A stretch of DNA of 35,216 bases from an uncultured Desulfobacteraceae bacterium (GTDB lineage Bacteria > Desulfobacterota > Desulfobacteria > Desulfobacterales > UBA2174). The notes under the pieces are model-generated. The model made no database searches. It was not told the DNA's origin and worked only from the letters and a program-made list of their open reading frames with translations. How positions within the stretch are numbered: the stretch's first letter is position 1; every line of letters starts with the position of its first letter. Positions 15,715-24,193 of the stretch are shown here, piece after piece. Location: positions 1 through 35,216 of the forward strand of contig CALJLV010000013.1 of assembly GCA_937982505.1 (NCBI GenBank), written 5' to 3'. The translations under genes were made by a program, and so were the position numbers.

Positions 15715-17187
15715 TCATCGGGAATGCCTGAGCCAGGCATCGAGCTCCAGGATCGTCCGGCTGAGCGGGTAGCGGCCCTCGGCGAAAACCCCATAGTCGC
15801 CCCCGCCGGCCATGGCGGCGGCGAAACGGGTGCTGTTGGCGTAAAATAGCCAGACATCGCTCCAGCGCCGCTCGATGGCCTCGTCAAAGGGGTGCCCCGG
15901 ATCGGCCAGATCGGCGGCCCAGATGGCCTGCATGATCCGGGTGGCCGCCTGAACGGCGGCGTTGGTGGTCACCAGGGTGTTTTCATAGCGCCGGAAATGC
16001 CCCTCCACCCAGGACCGGTCATGGCAGGCGCGGCAGGTCTGAACCATGGTCTGGCGCCGCTGGGCCTGCTCGTTGGCGTCGATGAGAAAGTCATGGGCCG
16101 GGGTGCCGTCGAAGGACGTGGGCAGGGGCAGACCCTCACGGTTGCGGATTTGGGTGGTGTCGGCCGTCCGGGGATGGGCATGGGCGTAAATCAGGCCGAA
16201 CTGGCGCCAGGCCAGGCGATCGTTCATGCGATGGGTCCGCCGGTTGACGGTCTGGCCCTCCCGGTCCACCAGCAGGCTCACGTGGCAGGCGGCGCAGGTG
16301 GGCGCCGCGAAATCCTGCCCCACGGTCCACGGAATGGCCTGAAAATCCCACTCGCCTTTCATGGCCGAGTAGATGTTGCCGTGCTTGGAGGCGGCATAGA
16401 CCTTGTAGACCGGCACGTCCGGCCCCACGTGGCACTGCTGGCAGGTCTCGGGTTTGCGGGCCAGGCTGACGGCAAACTGGTGGCGGGTGTGACAGCTGGT
16501 GCAGGCGCCGCGGCTCTGGTCCAGGTTGATCCGCCCCACCCCGTTGTTGGGCCATCCGGCGATGACGGGAAACTCCAGCTCCCCGAAATCGGTCTCGCGG
16601 GTTTCGCGTCCGGTCAGCGCGAGACGGGTCCCATGGCAGTGATAGCAGGCCTCGGCCCGGGTCAGGTCGTCGGGCGCGGCCACGGCAAGGCGGCCGTCCT
16701 GATAGGCCGCCGTCCCCAGAATGGTCTCTTCAAGCTTGGCATAGACCGGATTGTCCGCCAGGTTGGCATGGGCCTGGGCCATGAGATTGGCCTCGTATTG
16801 CCCACGTTCGTCCGGATGGCAGGTGGCGCAGTCGTCCGGGCTGACCACTACGTGGATCGTGTAGCCGTTGTGCTCGAAGGCGTCGGCATGGCGTTCGGCC
16901 CGCAGCGTGTGGCATTCGGCGCATCCCACGGCATGGTCCTGGAGCTCGGCGGGAATCTGGGCCGCGCTCACCCGACGCTCCAGCGCGCCGGCCGCCTGGC
17001 CCTGGGCCGGAGACACCCAGGCATGGCGGCTGTTTTCCCAGTCGGCCACGATCCCCGGATGCAGGGCTGCATGACAGCCCAGACACGCCTCGGTGGCCGC
17101 GCTCACCTCGGCCTCCTCGGCCCGGACCGCCCCGCCGGCGGCCAGGGTCAACATCAATAGCCCCAGGATCCAGATCTGCCGTTTCAT
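15715..17187 (-). CDS. Periplasmic octaheme c-type cytochrome, HAO-like
   Basis: The 490-residue precursor has a clear signal peptide (MKRQIWILG..., cleavage near AVRA-EE) and exactly eight CxxCH heme sites: CLGCH, CAECH, CATCH, CYHCH, CTSCH, CQQCH, CAACH and CRACH. The heme count, length and conserved C-terminal block (ANSTRFAAAMAGGGDYGVFAEG) place it with the hydroxylamine oxidoreductase-like octaheme family. Members outside nitrifiers often work reductively on hydroxylamine or nitrite, but direction and substrate cannot be read from sequence. Whether the tyrosine that crosslinks to the P460 heme in true HAO is present could not be settled. The ATG at 17187 has AGGAG directly upstream and gives the signal peptide; the longer frame to 17367 does not. 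It follows the SDR-DUF2867 gene by 86 bases. Confidence 0.88.
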   Translation of the reverse strand: MKRQIWILGLLMLTLAAGGAVRAEEAEVSAATEACLGCHAALHPGIVADWENSRHAWVSPAQGQAAGALERRVSAAQIPAELQDHAVGCAECHTLRAERHADAFEHNGYTIHVVVSPDDCATCHPDERGQYEANLMAQAHANLADNPVYAKLEETILGTAAYQDGRLAVAAPDDLTRAEACYHCHGTRLALTGRETRETDFGELEFPVIAGWPNNGVGRINLDQSRGACTSCHTRHQFAVSLARKPETCQQCHVGPDVPVYKVYAASKHGNIYSAMKGEWDFQAIPWTVGQDFAAPTCAACHVSLLVDREGQTVNRRTHRMNDRLAWRQFGLIYAHAHPRTADTTQIRNREGLPLPTSFDGTPAHDFLIDANEQAQRRQTMVQTCRACHDRSWVEGHFRRYENTLVTTNAAVQAATRIMQAIWAADLADPGHPFDEAIERRWSDVWLFYANSTRFAAAMAGGGDYGVFAEGRYPLSRTILELDAWLRHSR

Positions 17188-17273
17188 CTTCTCCTCCCCT
17201 GAAGGATTCCGCCGCGCATGGCCCAGCCCTGGCTGCGCCGGCAGCGCTGAAAAACCGCCCCCCTTGAGATCCC

Positions 17274-18836
17274 TCAGCCTCCGCCCTTCCCCGCATCGGC
17301 CGTCGATCGGCCGAGTTCGCAGGCCGCCGGGAGGCGCGGCGTGAAGCGCCGGGGGCCTTCCACCCACGGCGCCCGGGCGCGCCGCGCCAAGGCCTTCAGC
17401 ATTCCATAAAAGATCAACTCGTGAAAGGGGTAAAGTCCGTACCAGTAAACCAGCCCCCAGAGGCCCCGCGGTTCGAAGTGCGACAGCAGGGTCAGTTCGC
17501 TGGTCCCGTCCCCCCGGTCCGCCACGCAGATCTCCAGCAGGGCCGGCCCGGGGGTCTTCATTTCGGCCAGGAGCCGCAGCCTGCGGGGGGCCGACAGTTC
17601 CAGCACCCGCCAGAAATCCAGGGCATCACCCACCCTCAGATCGCGCGGGTGGCGCCGGCCGCGGCGCAGCCCCACCCCTCCCGCCACCCGATCGATAAGC
17701 CCGCGCAGATACCACAATCCGTCGGCGAAATAGTATCCCTGGCGCCCGCCCATACGCACCACCAGGTCCCAGAGCGCTTCGGGCGCGGCCCGCAGCCGTA
17801 TCCGATACCCGCAGCGATACAGGGTTCCCCCGGCCCAGGGCGCGTCTCCGCACACGGCCCACTCGGGCGGCCGCAGGCATCCGGCGTCGCTCCAGCAGGT
17901 GGCCACGGCGTCCTGGCGCTGGCGGCGCAGGGCCAGTCGGATGGTCTCGCGGGCCGTGGGCGCCTGATGCGGCAGCAGGTCCCGGATGCGCCGGTCGCGG
18001 CAGACCACCGGCACGGCCAGGCCCTGGGCCAGGGGCTGGGCGATGGCGGCCGGTACCGGGGTCACCAGATGAATCCAGTAGGCCGACAGGGTCGGGGTGA
18101 GCACCGGCAAAGCAAACACGCGCCGGGAAGGCAGACCGGCTTCCCCGGCATAGATGTCGATGAGCTGGCGGTAGGTCAAGACCTCCGGATCACCGATGTC
18201 GAAGGTCTCCCCCAGCGCCGCGTCAAGGTCGAGACAACCTTTGAGATAGTGCAGCACGCTGCTGATGGAGATCGGCTGGCAAGGGGTGTTGACCCACCGG
18301 GGGGTGACCATCACGGGAAGCCGGTCCACCAGGTAGCGCAGCATCTCGAAGGAGGCGCTGCCCGAGCCGAGGATCATGGCGGCCCGCAGCACGGTGACCG
18401 GCACCGGTCCGGCGCGCAGGATGTCCTCCACCTCGTGGCGCGAGCGCAGATGGCGGCTCACCGCAGGGTCCCGGGGATCGCCGAGCCCCGACAGGTAGAT
18501 GATCCGCTCCAGCCCCGCGGCGGCGGCCGCCTGGACCATGTGGCGGGCGCTGATCCGGTCCGCCTCGGCGTAGCGCCCCTTCTGGGCGATCATGGAATGG
18601 ACCAGGTAATAGGCTGCCCGGCACCCGGCCGCCGCCCGCCCCAGGGACTGCGCGTCGAGGGTGTCGCCGGCGGCCAGTTCGACGCCCGGATCCCTGGCCC
18701 AGGAACGGTCGGCCAGCTTTTCCAGCGACCGGCCCATGGCGCGCACCCGGTACCCGGCCGCCCTCAGCAGCGGCACCAGGCGGCCGCCCACGTACCCGGT
18801 GGCCCCGGTGACCAGAATCGGTTTTGGAGTCCCCAT
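17274..18836 (-). CDS. NAD(P)-binding SDR epimerase-like domain fused to DUF2867
   Basis: The product is 520 residues. Residues 1 to about 290 form an atypical short-chain dehydrogenase/NAD(P)H-binding domain beginning ILVTGATGYVGGRLVPLL, with the YLVHSM and IIYLSGLGD strands of this family. Residues about 330-500 form a DUF2867 (SRPBCC-like) domain, with RGLWGLVYWYGLYPFHELIFYGML near its end. This two-domain architecture is a known family (complex I NDUFA9-like or YwnB-like epimerases plus DUF2867), usually without an assigned substrate. The ATG at 18836 is preceded by AGAAGG about nine bases upstream; the frame's earlier start at 18911 lacks support. It lies in a minus-strand series between the DUF523-DUF1722 gene and the cytochrome. 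Confidence 0.85.
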   Translation of the reverse strand: MGTPKPILVTGATGYVGGRLVPLLRAAGYRVRAMGRSLEKLADRSWARDPGVELAAGDTLDAQSLGRAAAGCRAAYYLVHSMIAQKGRYAEADRISARHMVQAAAAAGLERIIYLSGLGDPRDPAVSRHLRSRHEVEDILRAGPVPVTVLRAAMILGSGSASFEMLRYLVDRLPVMVTPRWVNTPCQPISISSVLHYLKGCLDLDAALGETFDIGDPEVLTYRQLIDIYAGEAGLPSRRVFALPVLTPTLSAYWIHLVTPVPAAIAQPLAQGLAVPVVCRDRRIRDLLPHQAPTARETIRLALRRQRQDAVATCWSDAGCLRPPEWAVCGDAPWAGGTLYRCGYRIRLRAAPEALWDLVVRMGGRQGYYFADGLWYLRGLIDRVAGGVGLRRGRRHPRDLRVGDALDFWRVLELSAPRRLRLLAEMKTPGPALLEICVADRGDGTSELTLLSHFEPRGLWGLVYWYGLYPFHELIFYGMLKALARRARAPWVEGPRRFTPRLPAACELGRSTADAGKGGG

Positions 18837-18993
18837 GGACAACACCTTCTGCTTGCCCGTGACCCACCCCCCCTTGGCGGCGATGCACCGCGAGACTGGA
18901 AACCGGCTCAACGGCCCGATGCCCCCAGGGCATGGGCGGGTTCTGGTCTGTCAAGGAGTTCAGGTTTCCAGGTCCATCTCTCCCCTCCGCCGA

Positions 18994-19944
18994 TCAGGCA
19001 TGGTTGCGCAGCTTGAGCTCCACCGGATGCGGATTGAGATAGACCTGATCCGCCAGGTAGGCCTGACGGTACTTGCGAGTGTAGTGGTTGATCAGGGTCA
19101 GCGGCACCACCAAAGGAACCAGTCCCTGGTGGTAGTGGTCAATGAGGGTCAGCATCTCCTGCTTTTCGTCGGCCGACAGCGCCTTTTTGAAGTAGCCGAG
19201 CATGTGCTGCAGAACATTGACGTGCTTTTTGACCGTGGGTTTGAGGGCCAGGGCCTCCAGCAGGCCTTGTTCGTAGCCGTCAAGGAGCACGGCCGGCGCC
19301 TCCTGGCGGCCGGCGGCCACCAGACGTCCCAGGGCCTGGTAGTGCGACGGGCTGTGGGCCATGAGCAGCAGCTTGTGGCGGGTGTGAAACTCCACCAGAG
19401 CGCCCAGGGTCGGCCCGGCCGCGAGGACTCTGCGCCAGCGCTGGAGCGTGAAGATGCGCTCGATGAAGTTTTCCCGCAGCAGCGGATCATGCAGGCGGCC
19501 GTCCTCTTCCACCGGCACCCGCGGAAACCGCTCGGTGAAGGCCCGGGCAAAGATCCCCACCCCCTTTTTTTCCGGCATCCCCTTGTCGTTGTATACCTTG
19601 ACGCGCATCAGGCCGCTGGAGGGCGAATCCTTCTTGAAGATGAACCCGCAAAGATCCTGACCGTCGAAACGGTCCAGACGCTGGCCCACCCAGGTCTGCA
19701 TCCGGGCGGTGTGGTCGACCCCGCTGCGGGAGGTCACCAGGCGCGGCGCCTGGACATCGCCCACCAGACGCAGGGTTTCCCTTGGCACGGGCAGGCCGCA
19801 TTCCACCTCTGGGCATACCGGCACCCACTGGACGAACTGGCCCAGGGTGTCGGTCAGAAACGGATCGCGGGCCCCCACCCCGTTCCATCGGACCTTTTCC
19901 CCCAGCAGACAGGCGCTGATACCGATCTTGATCGGCCCTGACAT
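18994..19944 (-). CDS. DUF523-DUF1722 (TudS/YbgA-like) protein
   Basis: The product is 316 residues. Residues 1 to about 150 are DUF523, the fold of the [4Fe-4S] thiouracil desulfidase TudS, and residues about 175-310 are DUF1722 (YbgA). The first cysteine lies in SACLLG (C12), with C44 and C49 in VCPEVECG. The usual SPSCG motif, thought to supply the third cluster ligand, reads SPSSG here (S110); C99 is the only nearby cysteine. TudS converts thiouracil to uracil and may salvage or detoxify thiolated bases. If S110 truly replaces a ligand, cluster binding must differ. The ATG at 19944 has GGAGG just upstream. It follows the PNPOx-like gene by 40 bases, suggesting one transcript. Confidence 0.85.
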   Translation of the reverse strand: MSGPIKIGISACLLGEKVRWNGVGARDPFLTDTLGQFVQWVPVCPEVECGLPVPRETLRLVGDVQAPRLVTSRSGVDHTARMQTWVGQRLDRFDGQDLCGFIFKKDSPSSGLMRVKVYNDKGMPEKKGVGIFARAFTERFPRVPVEEDGRLHDPLLRENFIERIFTLQRWRRVLAAGPTLGALVEFHTRHKLLLMAHSPSHYQALGRLVAAGRQEAPAVLLDGYEQGLLEALALKPTVKKHVNVLQHMLGYFKKALSADEKQEMLTLIDHYHQGLVPLVVPLTLINHYTRKYRQAYLADQVYLNPHPVELKLRNHA

Positions 19945-19984
19945 GGCTCCTCCCTCCGGCGCCGCGGGGCGCCCCTCCCCTGAA

Positions 19985-20428
19985 TCATGGACCGTAACGC
20001 AGGATCTGCACCTGCGCAAACCGCCGCACCAGACGGTAGGTGTCCACCTCCATGACCATCCGTGCCGTGTTGGGGGCGCCGAGAAAGTCGGCCAGGGCCG
20101 GATGACGTCCCAGAAAGACCCGATCGAAGCCCTCCCGGTCGCCGGGTTCGGCCTCCCGGGTTCGGCCCTGGATGGTCAGGGCCATGGCCTGCTGAAAATC
20201 CTCGGGGGCGCCCCGGGCATTGTGCACCAGAAGCGCAGCCTCCGGGTGGGCCGCCAGGTTGGTGAATTTTTCCGTATGGCGATCGGTGGCAAATAGAACG
20301 GTCCGCAGGTCCCGGCCCGCAGCGATGGCGACCAGACTGGCATGCAGCCGGTCTCCCCGGGTGCAGAGCACCGCCAGGGATTGGGTCTCGAGCAATCCCG
20401 CCACCTGCCGCTGGATGCCGTCGCCCAT
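19985..20428 (-). CDS. Pyridoxamine 5'-phosphate oxidase-like flavoprotein (second copy)
   Basis: This 147-residue split-barrel protein resembles the PNPOx-like FMN/F420-binding family: LAVLCTRGDRLHASLVAIA, then LFATDRHTEKFTNLAAHPEAALLVHN. Most such small proteins have no assigned substrate and are not true PdxH. Two starts are possible. The ATG at 20428 has GGGAG six bases upstream. A GTG at 20464 overlaps the preceding gene's stop as GTGA, which would couple translation but has no good ribosome binding site. The neighbouring upstream gene belongs to the same superfamily, although the two proteins differ clearly in sequence. Confidence 0.78.
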   Translation of the reverse strand: MGDGIQRQVAGLLETQSLAVLCTRGDRLHASLVAIAAGRDLRTVLFATDRHTEKFTNLAAHPEAALLVHNARGAPEDFQQAMALTIQGRTREAEPGDREGFDRVFLGRHPALADFLGAPNTARMVMEVDTYRLVRRFAQVQILRYGP

Positions 20429-20460
20429 GGGCGGCTCCCGGACCCCGTCAGCCGGTCCGT

Positions 20461-20853
20461 TCACTGGCCCGAGCCGATGAGGGGCATCACCCGGTCCACC
20501 CGGAAAATCACCAGGAAAAGGGGCCCGGGATCGGTCTCGCGCAGCATGGTGGTCTGACGGCGCTTGAGTTCGGCGATGCGGGGTGAATCCCGCTCCTCGG
20601 CGATCTTGGTCAGGTGCAGGCGCCGTCCGCGGTACCCGTCGCCGGTTTCGCGAAACAGGTAGGCCGCGTGGGGATTGGTCTGCAGGTTGTGGTGGTTGAG
20701 CCGGTCGCGCATGATCATGGCCAGGGTGCCGTCCTCCAGGACATGCGGGCGGGCGTAGACCGCCAGGTTGACCCGGCCCTGGGCATCGGCGGTGGCCAGA
20801 ACCCCGAAGCCCACCGTATGGGCGAAGTAGTCTCTCAATTCCTTGGCTTCCAT
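20461..20853 (-). CDS. Pyridoxamine 5'-phosphate oxidase-like protein (first copy)
   Basis: This 130-residue PNPOx-like split barrel begins MEAKELRDYFAHTVGFGVLATADAQGRVNLAVYARP, followed by HNLQTNPHAAYLFRE and a C-terminal TDPGPLFLVIFRVDRVMPL. That pattern is typical of FMN-binding general stress or heme-utilisation-like proteins of unknown substrate. The ATG at 20853 has an excellent AAGGAGG five bases upstream. It sits 32 bases after the methionine aminopeptidase stop and abuts the second PNPOx-like gene, so the three are probably one transcript. Confidence 0.82.
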   Translation of the reverse strand: MEAKELRDYFAHTVGFGVLATADAQGRVNLAVYARPHVLEDGTLAMIMRDRLNHHNLQTNPHAAYLFRETGDGYRGRRLHLTKIAEERDSPRIAELKRRQTTMLRETDPGPLFLVIFRVDRVMPLIGSGQ

Positions 20854-20885
20854 CGACGCCTCCTTGGACTTGTGTGGGCCGCGAA

Positions 20886-21764
20886 TCAATCTTTCAAGGC
20901 ATAAGGGGTGAGGCTCTCCACCCCGTCGGTCGTGACCAGGCAGGTCTGTTCGAACTGGGCCGAAAGGCTCCCGTCCTCGGTGACCGCCGTCCACTGATTG
21001 TCGAGAAGGTACAACTGGCGCTTGCCCAGATTGATCATCGGTTCGATGGTAAAGACCATCCCCGGCACGAGAGGAATGCCGCTCCCCTGGCGGCCGTAGT
21101 GCAGGATCTGGGGGGCTTCGTGAAAGGCGAATCCCACCCCGTGGCCCACAAACTCGCGCACCACGCTGCACTTCTGGCTCTCGGCGTAGCGCTGGATGGC
21201 CCATCCGATGTCGCCGGTGGTGGCCCCGGGGCGCACCGCCGCCATGCCCAGGCGCAGGCATTCGCGGGCCACGGCCACGATCCGGCGCGCCCGGGCGTCG
21301 GGCGGGCCCACGAAAAAGGTCTGGTTGGCATCGGCGTAGTAGCCGTCGAGGATCGGCGTGACGTCCACGTTGACGATGTCTCCGGAGTCCAGAATCCTGG
21401 GACCGGGGATCCCGTGGCAGATCTCCTCGTTGACCGAAACGCAGACGCTCTTGGGAAACCCGCGATAGCCCAGCGGCGCGGGAACGGCCCCGTGGGCCAG
21501 GGTGAAGTCGTGCACCAGGGTGTTGATTTCCTCGGTGGTCATCCCCGGACGCAGGGAGGCGGCCACCAATTCCAGGATCGAAACCGCCAGGCGCCCGGCC
21601 AGGCGGATCTTCTCGATGTCCTCGGGCCCCTTGAGGCGGATCTGGTACTGGCGCAAATAGCGCTCCTTGAGGTCTTCGGCTCCGGCCGGGTCCTTTCCGA
21701 AACAGCATTTCTTGTACTTCAACCCGCTGCCGCAGGGGCAAGGGTCGTTGCGGCCGATCTTCAT
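20886..21764 (-). CDS. map: Type I methionine aminopeptidase with N-terminal SEC-C zinc motif
   Basis: The 292-residue enzyme removes initiator methionine from nascent proteins. Residues 4-22 are a SEC-C zinc motif (GRNDPCPCGSGLKYKKCC), the same module as the SecA C-terminus. From about residue 40 it is a pita-bread-fold metallopeptidase, with the metal ligands readable in order: an Asp in VNVDVTP, an Asp in YYADANQTF, a His in GHGVG, a Glu in FTIEPM and a Glu near the C-terminus in AQFEQT. SEC-C-tailed methionine aminopeptidases are known in several bacteria, and the finger probably aids ribosome association. The ATG at 21764 is chosen because the motif begins immediately after it. It is the first gene of a minus-strand series. 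Confidence 0.93.
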   Translation of the reverse strand: MKIGRNDPCPCGSGLKYKKCCFGKDPAGAEDLKERYLRQYQIRLKGPEDIEKIRLAGRLAVSILELVAASLRPGMTTEEINTLVHDFTLAHGAVPAPLGYRGFPKSVCVSVNEEICHGIPGPRILDSGDIVNVDVTPILDGYYADANQTFFVGPPDARARRIVAVARECLRLGMAAVRPGATTGDIGWAIQRYAESQKCSVVREFVGHGVGFAFHEAPQILHYGRQGSGIPLVPGMVFTIEPMINLGKRQLYLLDNQWTAVTEDGSLSAQFEQTCLVTTDGVESLTPYALKD

Positions 21765-21837
21765 GGCATCCGTCCGATTGGGTTGGAATGCCCCGCCGCC
21801 GCGTCGCGCGGCGGGCGGCGCATCCCCGGTGGCTGAC

Positions 21838-21866
21838 ACGGTATCGACTGGCCAAAGGGCTGTCAA
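21838..21866 (-). promoter_or_regulatory. Probable sigma70-type promoter for the map operon
   Basis: Read on the minus strand, TTGACA (21861-21866) is separated by exactly 17 bases from TACCGT (21838-21843). The -35 is perfect and the -10 matches at three positions. It lies 74 bases upstream of the map ATG in the 240-base gap after the transporter gene. That gap holds no other gene. Confidence 0.45.
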
Positions 21867-22004
21867 GGCGAAAGGCCACCGGTGCCGGCAGCCGGCGAAA
21901 GGCCCCCGGGGGGCAAGGCCATCAGGCCGCCGGTGGACCTCTTTCCGAGCGCTGTCTGACGGTTCGGCGGCACGTCCGCCCGGCCCCGTGAACGGCCATT
22001 GGGG

Positions 22005-22937
22005 TCAGGGCACCGCAATGCCCTTCACCGGGGCCTTGGCCGGATCCCTCCCGCCGGGCGCCGCCGGGAGGCGGTTGGTCAGATAAACCCCCGCGCCGAC
22101 CATCAAGGCGCCGGCCAGCAGGGACGGGGTCAGCGGCTCGTCGAGGATCAGCCAGGCCAGCGCGATGGCGCTCACCGGCACGAAGTTGATGAACAAGCTC
22201 GCCCTGCCCGGTCCGATGGCGGCGATCCCCTGATAGTACCAGACGAATCCGAGAACCGTGCCGAAAATCCCCAGATAGGCCAGACAGCCCCAATCCTGCC
22301 AGCGGTAGCCGCCCCAATGGGTGGCCATCCCCTCGGCCAGGGCCGCCGGCATCAGCAGGAGCGTGCCCACCAGGGCCGCCCCGGTCACGGTGACCAGGGG
22401 ACCAATGCCCCGGAGTACCGTCCGGCCGATGAGCGAATAGGCCACCCAACTGGCGACGCAGCCGAAAATCATCACCTCGCCCCGGCCGATGCCGCCCGAC
22501 AGCAGCTGGTGCGGGGCTCCCCGGGTGATGACCACCAGGGCCCCGGCCACCGAGACCAGGGTTCCGGCGAGCCGCGTCGGGCCGAGCCGCTCGCCGAAGA
22601 TGCACGCCGCCATGACGCTGATCAGCACCGGATTGCAGGCGATGATCAGCGAGGCGCGTCCGGCGTCGATCAGTGCCAGACCGCGAAAGAAGAAAACGTT
22701 GTAGGCGAAGACGCCGGTCACCCCCAGCAGCACCACCCCCCAGCACTGGCCGGGGCGCAGGGGGCCGAGGGGCTCTGCGCGGAGCAAGCTTAGGCCCACC
22801 AGGCAGACGCTGGCCACGGCGAACCGCAGGAAGGCGGCGGCAAAGGGTTCCACCTGGCCGGCCGCCAGAAAGCGGCCGGCGATGAAGGTGCCGCCCCAGA
22901 AGATGGCGGTCAGGCATAATTTGACATAGATCCACAT
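22005..22937 (-). CDS. EamA/DMT-superfamily transporter
   Basis: This 310-residue integral membrane protein has about ten hydrophobic helices arranged as two EamA repeats. The first begins LCLTAIFWGGTFIAGRFLAAGQVEPFAAAFLRF, and each half ends with the proline-and-glutamate pattern typical of the family (NPVLISVMAACIFGERL and FVPVSAIALAWLILDEPL). Members export amino acids, nucleosides or other small metabolites from the cytoplasm; the substrate cannot be read from sequence. No clear ribosome binding site precedes the ATG at 22937. It starts 29 bases after the response-regulator/MBL gene, so it is probably co-transcribed with it. Confidence 0.9.
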   Translation of the reverse strand: MWIYVKLCLTAIFWGGTFIAGRFLAAGQVEPFAAAFLRFAVASVCLVGLSLLRAEPLGPLRPGQCWGVVLLGVTGVFAYNVFFFRGLALIDAGRASLIIACNPVLISVMAACIFGERLGPTRLAGTLVSVAGALVVITRGAPHQLLSGGIGRGEVMIFGCVASWVAYSLIGRTVLRGIGPLVTVTGAALVGTLLLMPAALAEGMATHWGGYRWQDWGCLAYLGIFGTVLGFVWYYQGIAAIGPGRASLFINFVPVSAIALAWLILDEPLTPSLLAGALMVGAGVYLTNRLPAAPGGRDPAKAPVKGIAVP

Positions 22938-22966
22938 GGGAAAGCTGCCGTATGCGAACGCCCGCG

Positions 22967-24193
22967 TCAGACGATGAAGCGCTGGGTTTCAGCAGGCGCG
23001 ATGCAGTGGGTGGAGGATTTGAGGGCCCCCAGCTGGGACTGGGCCAGGGCCAGTTTGGCGTCGATGGCCTGATCGTTCTGGGACGGATCGTGGTGATAGA
23101 GGTAGATGGTCTTGACCCCGGCGGCATGGGCCCAGCCCACCACGTCGCTCACCGCGCTGTGGCCCCATCCGGCCTTGGACAGGTATTCGGCGTCCGTGTA
23201 GGTGCAATCGGTGATCAGGGCGTCGGCGCCCTGGGCAAAGGCGCTGATCTTGTCCAGATAGCGCGGGTCGTGCCGCTTCATGGCGGCCGGCGAGATCTCC
23301 TGGTCGGTCATGTAGCACACCGATCGGCCGTGGTAGTCGAGGCGATACCCGAGGCAGAATCCGGGATGGTTGAGCAGCATGGTACGGATCCGAATCGCAT
23401 CGATTTGAAGGGCCTCCTCGTGAAGATCGCGAAAATCGACGGCGGCGGCGAACTTCTGGATGTTGATGGGAAAGTAGACCCCGTCCATCTGGCCGGCGAT
23501 CAATTCACGGACACCGATGCCCCCGTGGGCCGGCCCCCAGATGCGCACGTGATGATCCGGCCGGTACAGGGGGGCGAAAAAAGGCAGACCGTTGATGTGA
23601 TCCCAATGGGGATGGGAGATGAAGATCCGGATCTCCTTGGGAATCCCGCAGCGCATCAACTGATCCGACAGCACCTTGATGCCGGTGCCGGCATCGAAGA
23701 CCACGAAAACCCCCCGGGCCAGCATCAGGCTGACGCAGTTGGTGTTGCCCCCGTAGCGCACGGTAGCGGCCCCGGGGACCGGCAGGGTCCCGCGAACCCC
23801 CCAGAAGGTGAGCTGGATGCGGTCCTGGAATATCCGCAGCACCTCGGCGCAGAAATAGTCCGGATCCAAGGGCTTGACGATGTACCCGTCGGCCCCCAGA
23901 TCCAGCGCCTGGTAATGCACGGCATCGTAGGCCTGGCCGGAGATGACGATAATCCGCATGGCGCCCAGGGACGGCTCTGCCCGCAGGCGGCGCACCACTT
24001 CCAGCCCGTCGAGACCCGGAGTGGTCATGTCCAGCAGCACGCAATCGGGCCGCTGGGCGAGGATTTGCCCCAACGCCTGGTCCGGGGAGGCGGCCCCCTT
24101 CACGCTGGCGGCCAACGGGGCCAGATCGCGGGCATAACGCTCGACGGCGGCCGGATCCGGATCGAGGATGAAGAACTGTATCGCGCTGGTCAT
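22967..24193 (-). CDS. Response-regulator receiver domain fused to metallo-beta-lactamase-fold hydrolase
   Basis: The product is 408 residues. Residues 1-125 are a CheY-like receiver with the acidic pair near D11/D13, the phospho-acceptor D55 in CVLLDMTTPG and the conserved K107 in YIVKPLD. Residues 127-408 are an MBL hydrolase of the RNase Z/cyclic-nucleotide phosphodiesterase-like type: FWGVRGTLPVPG...YGGNTNC, then HPHWDH (H194, H196, D198, H199) as the dinuclear metal site, and a later DCTYTD segment. Phosphorylation may gate hydrolysis of a nucleotide or nucleic acid second messenger, but the substrate is unknown. The ATG at 24193 has GGGGGAG close upstream. No cognate kinase is adjacent; the nearest is the hybrid kinase at 31725-34664. 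Confidence 0.9.
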   Translation of the reverse strand: MTSAIQFFILDPDPAAVERYARDLAPLAASVKGAASPDQALGQILAQRPDCVLLDMTTPGLDGLEVVRRLRAEPSLGAMRIIVISGQAYDAVHYQALDLGADGYIVKPLDPDYFCAEVLRIFQDRIQLTFWGVRGTLPVPGAATVRYGGNTNCVSLMLARGVFVVFDAGTGIKVLSDQLMRCGIPKEIRIFISHPHWDHINGLPFFAPLYRPDHHVRIWGPAHGGIGVRELIAGQMDGVYFPINIQKFAAAVDFRDLHEEALQIDAIRIRTMLLNHPGFCLGYRLDYHGRSVCYMTDQEISPAAMKRHDPRYLDKISAFAQGADALITDCTYTDAEYLSKAGWGHSAVSDVVGWAHAAGVKTIYLYHHDPSQNDQAIDAKLALAQSQLGALKSSTHCIAPAETQRFIV

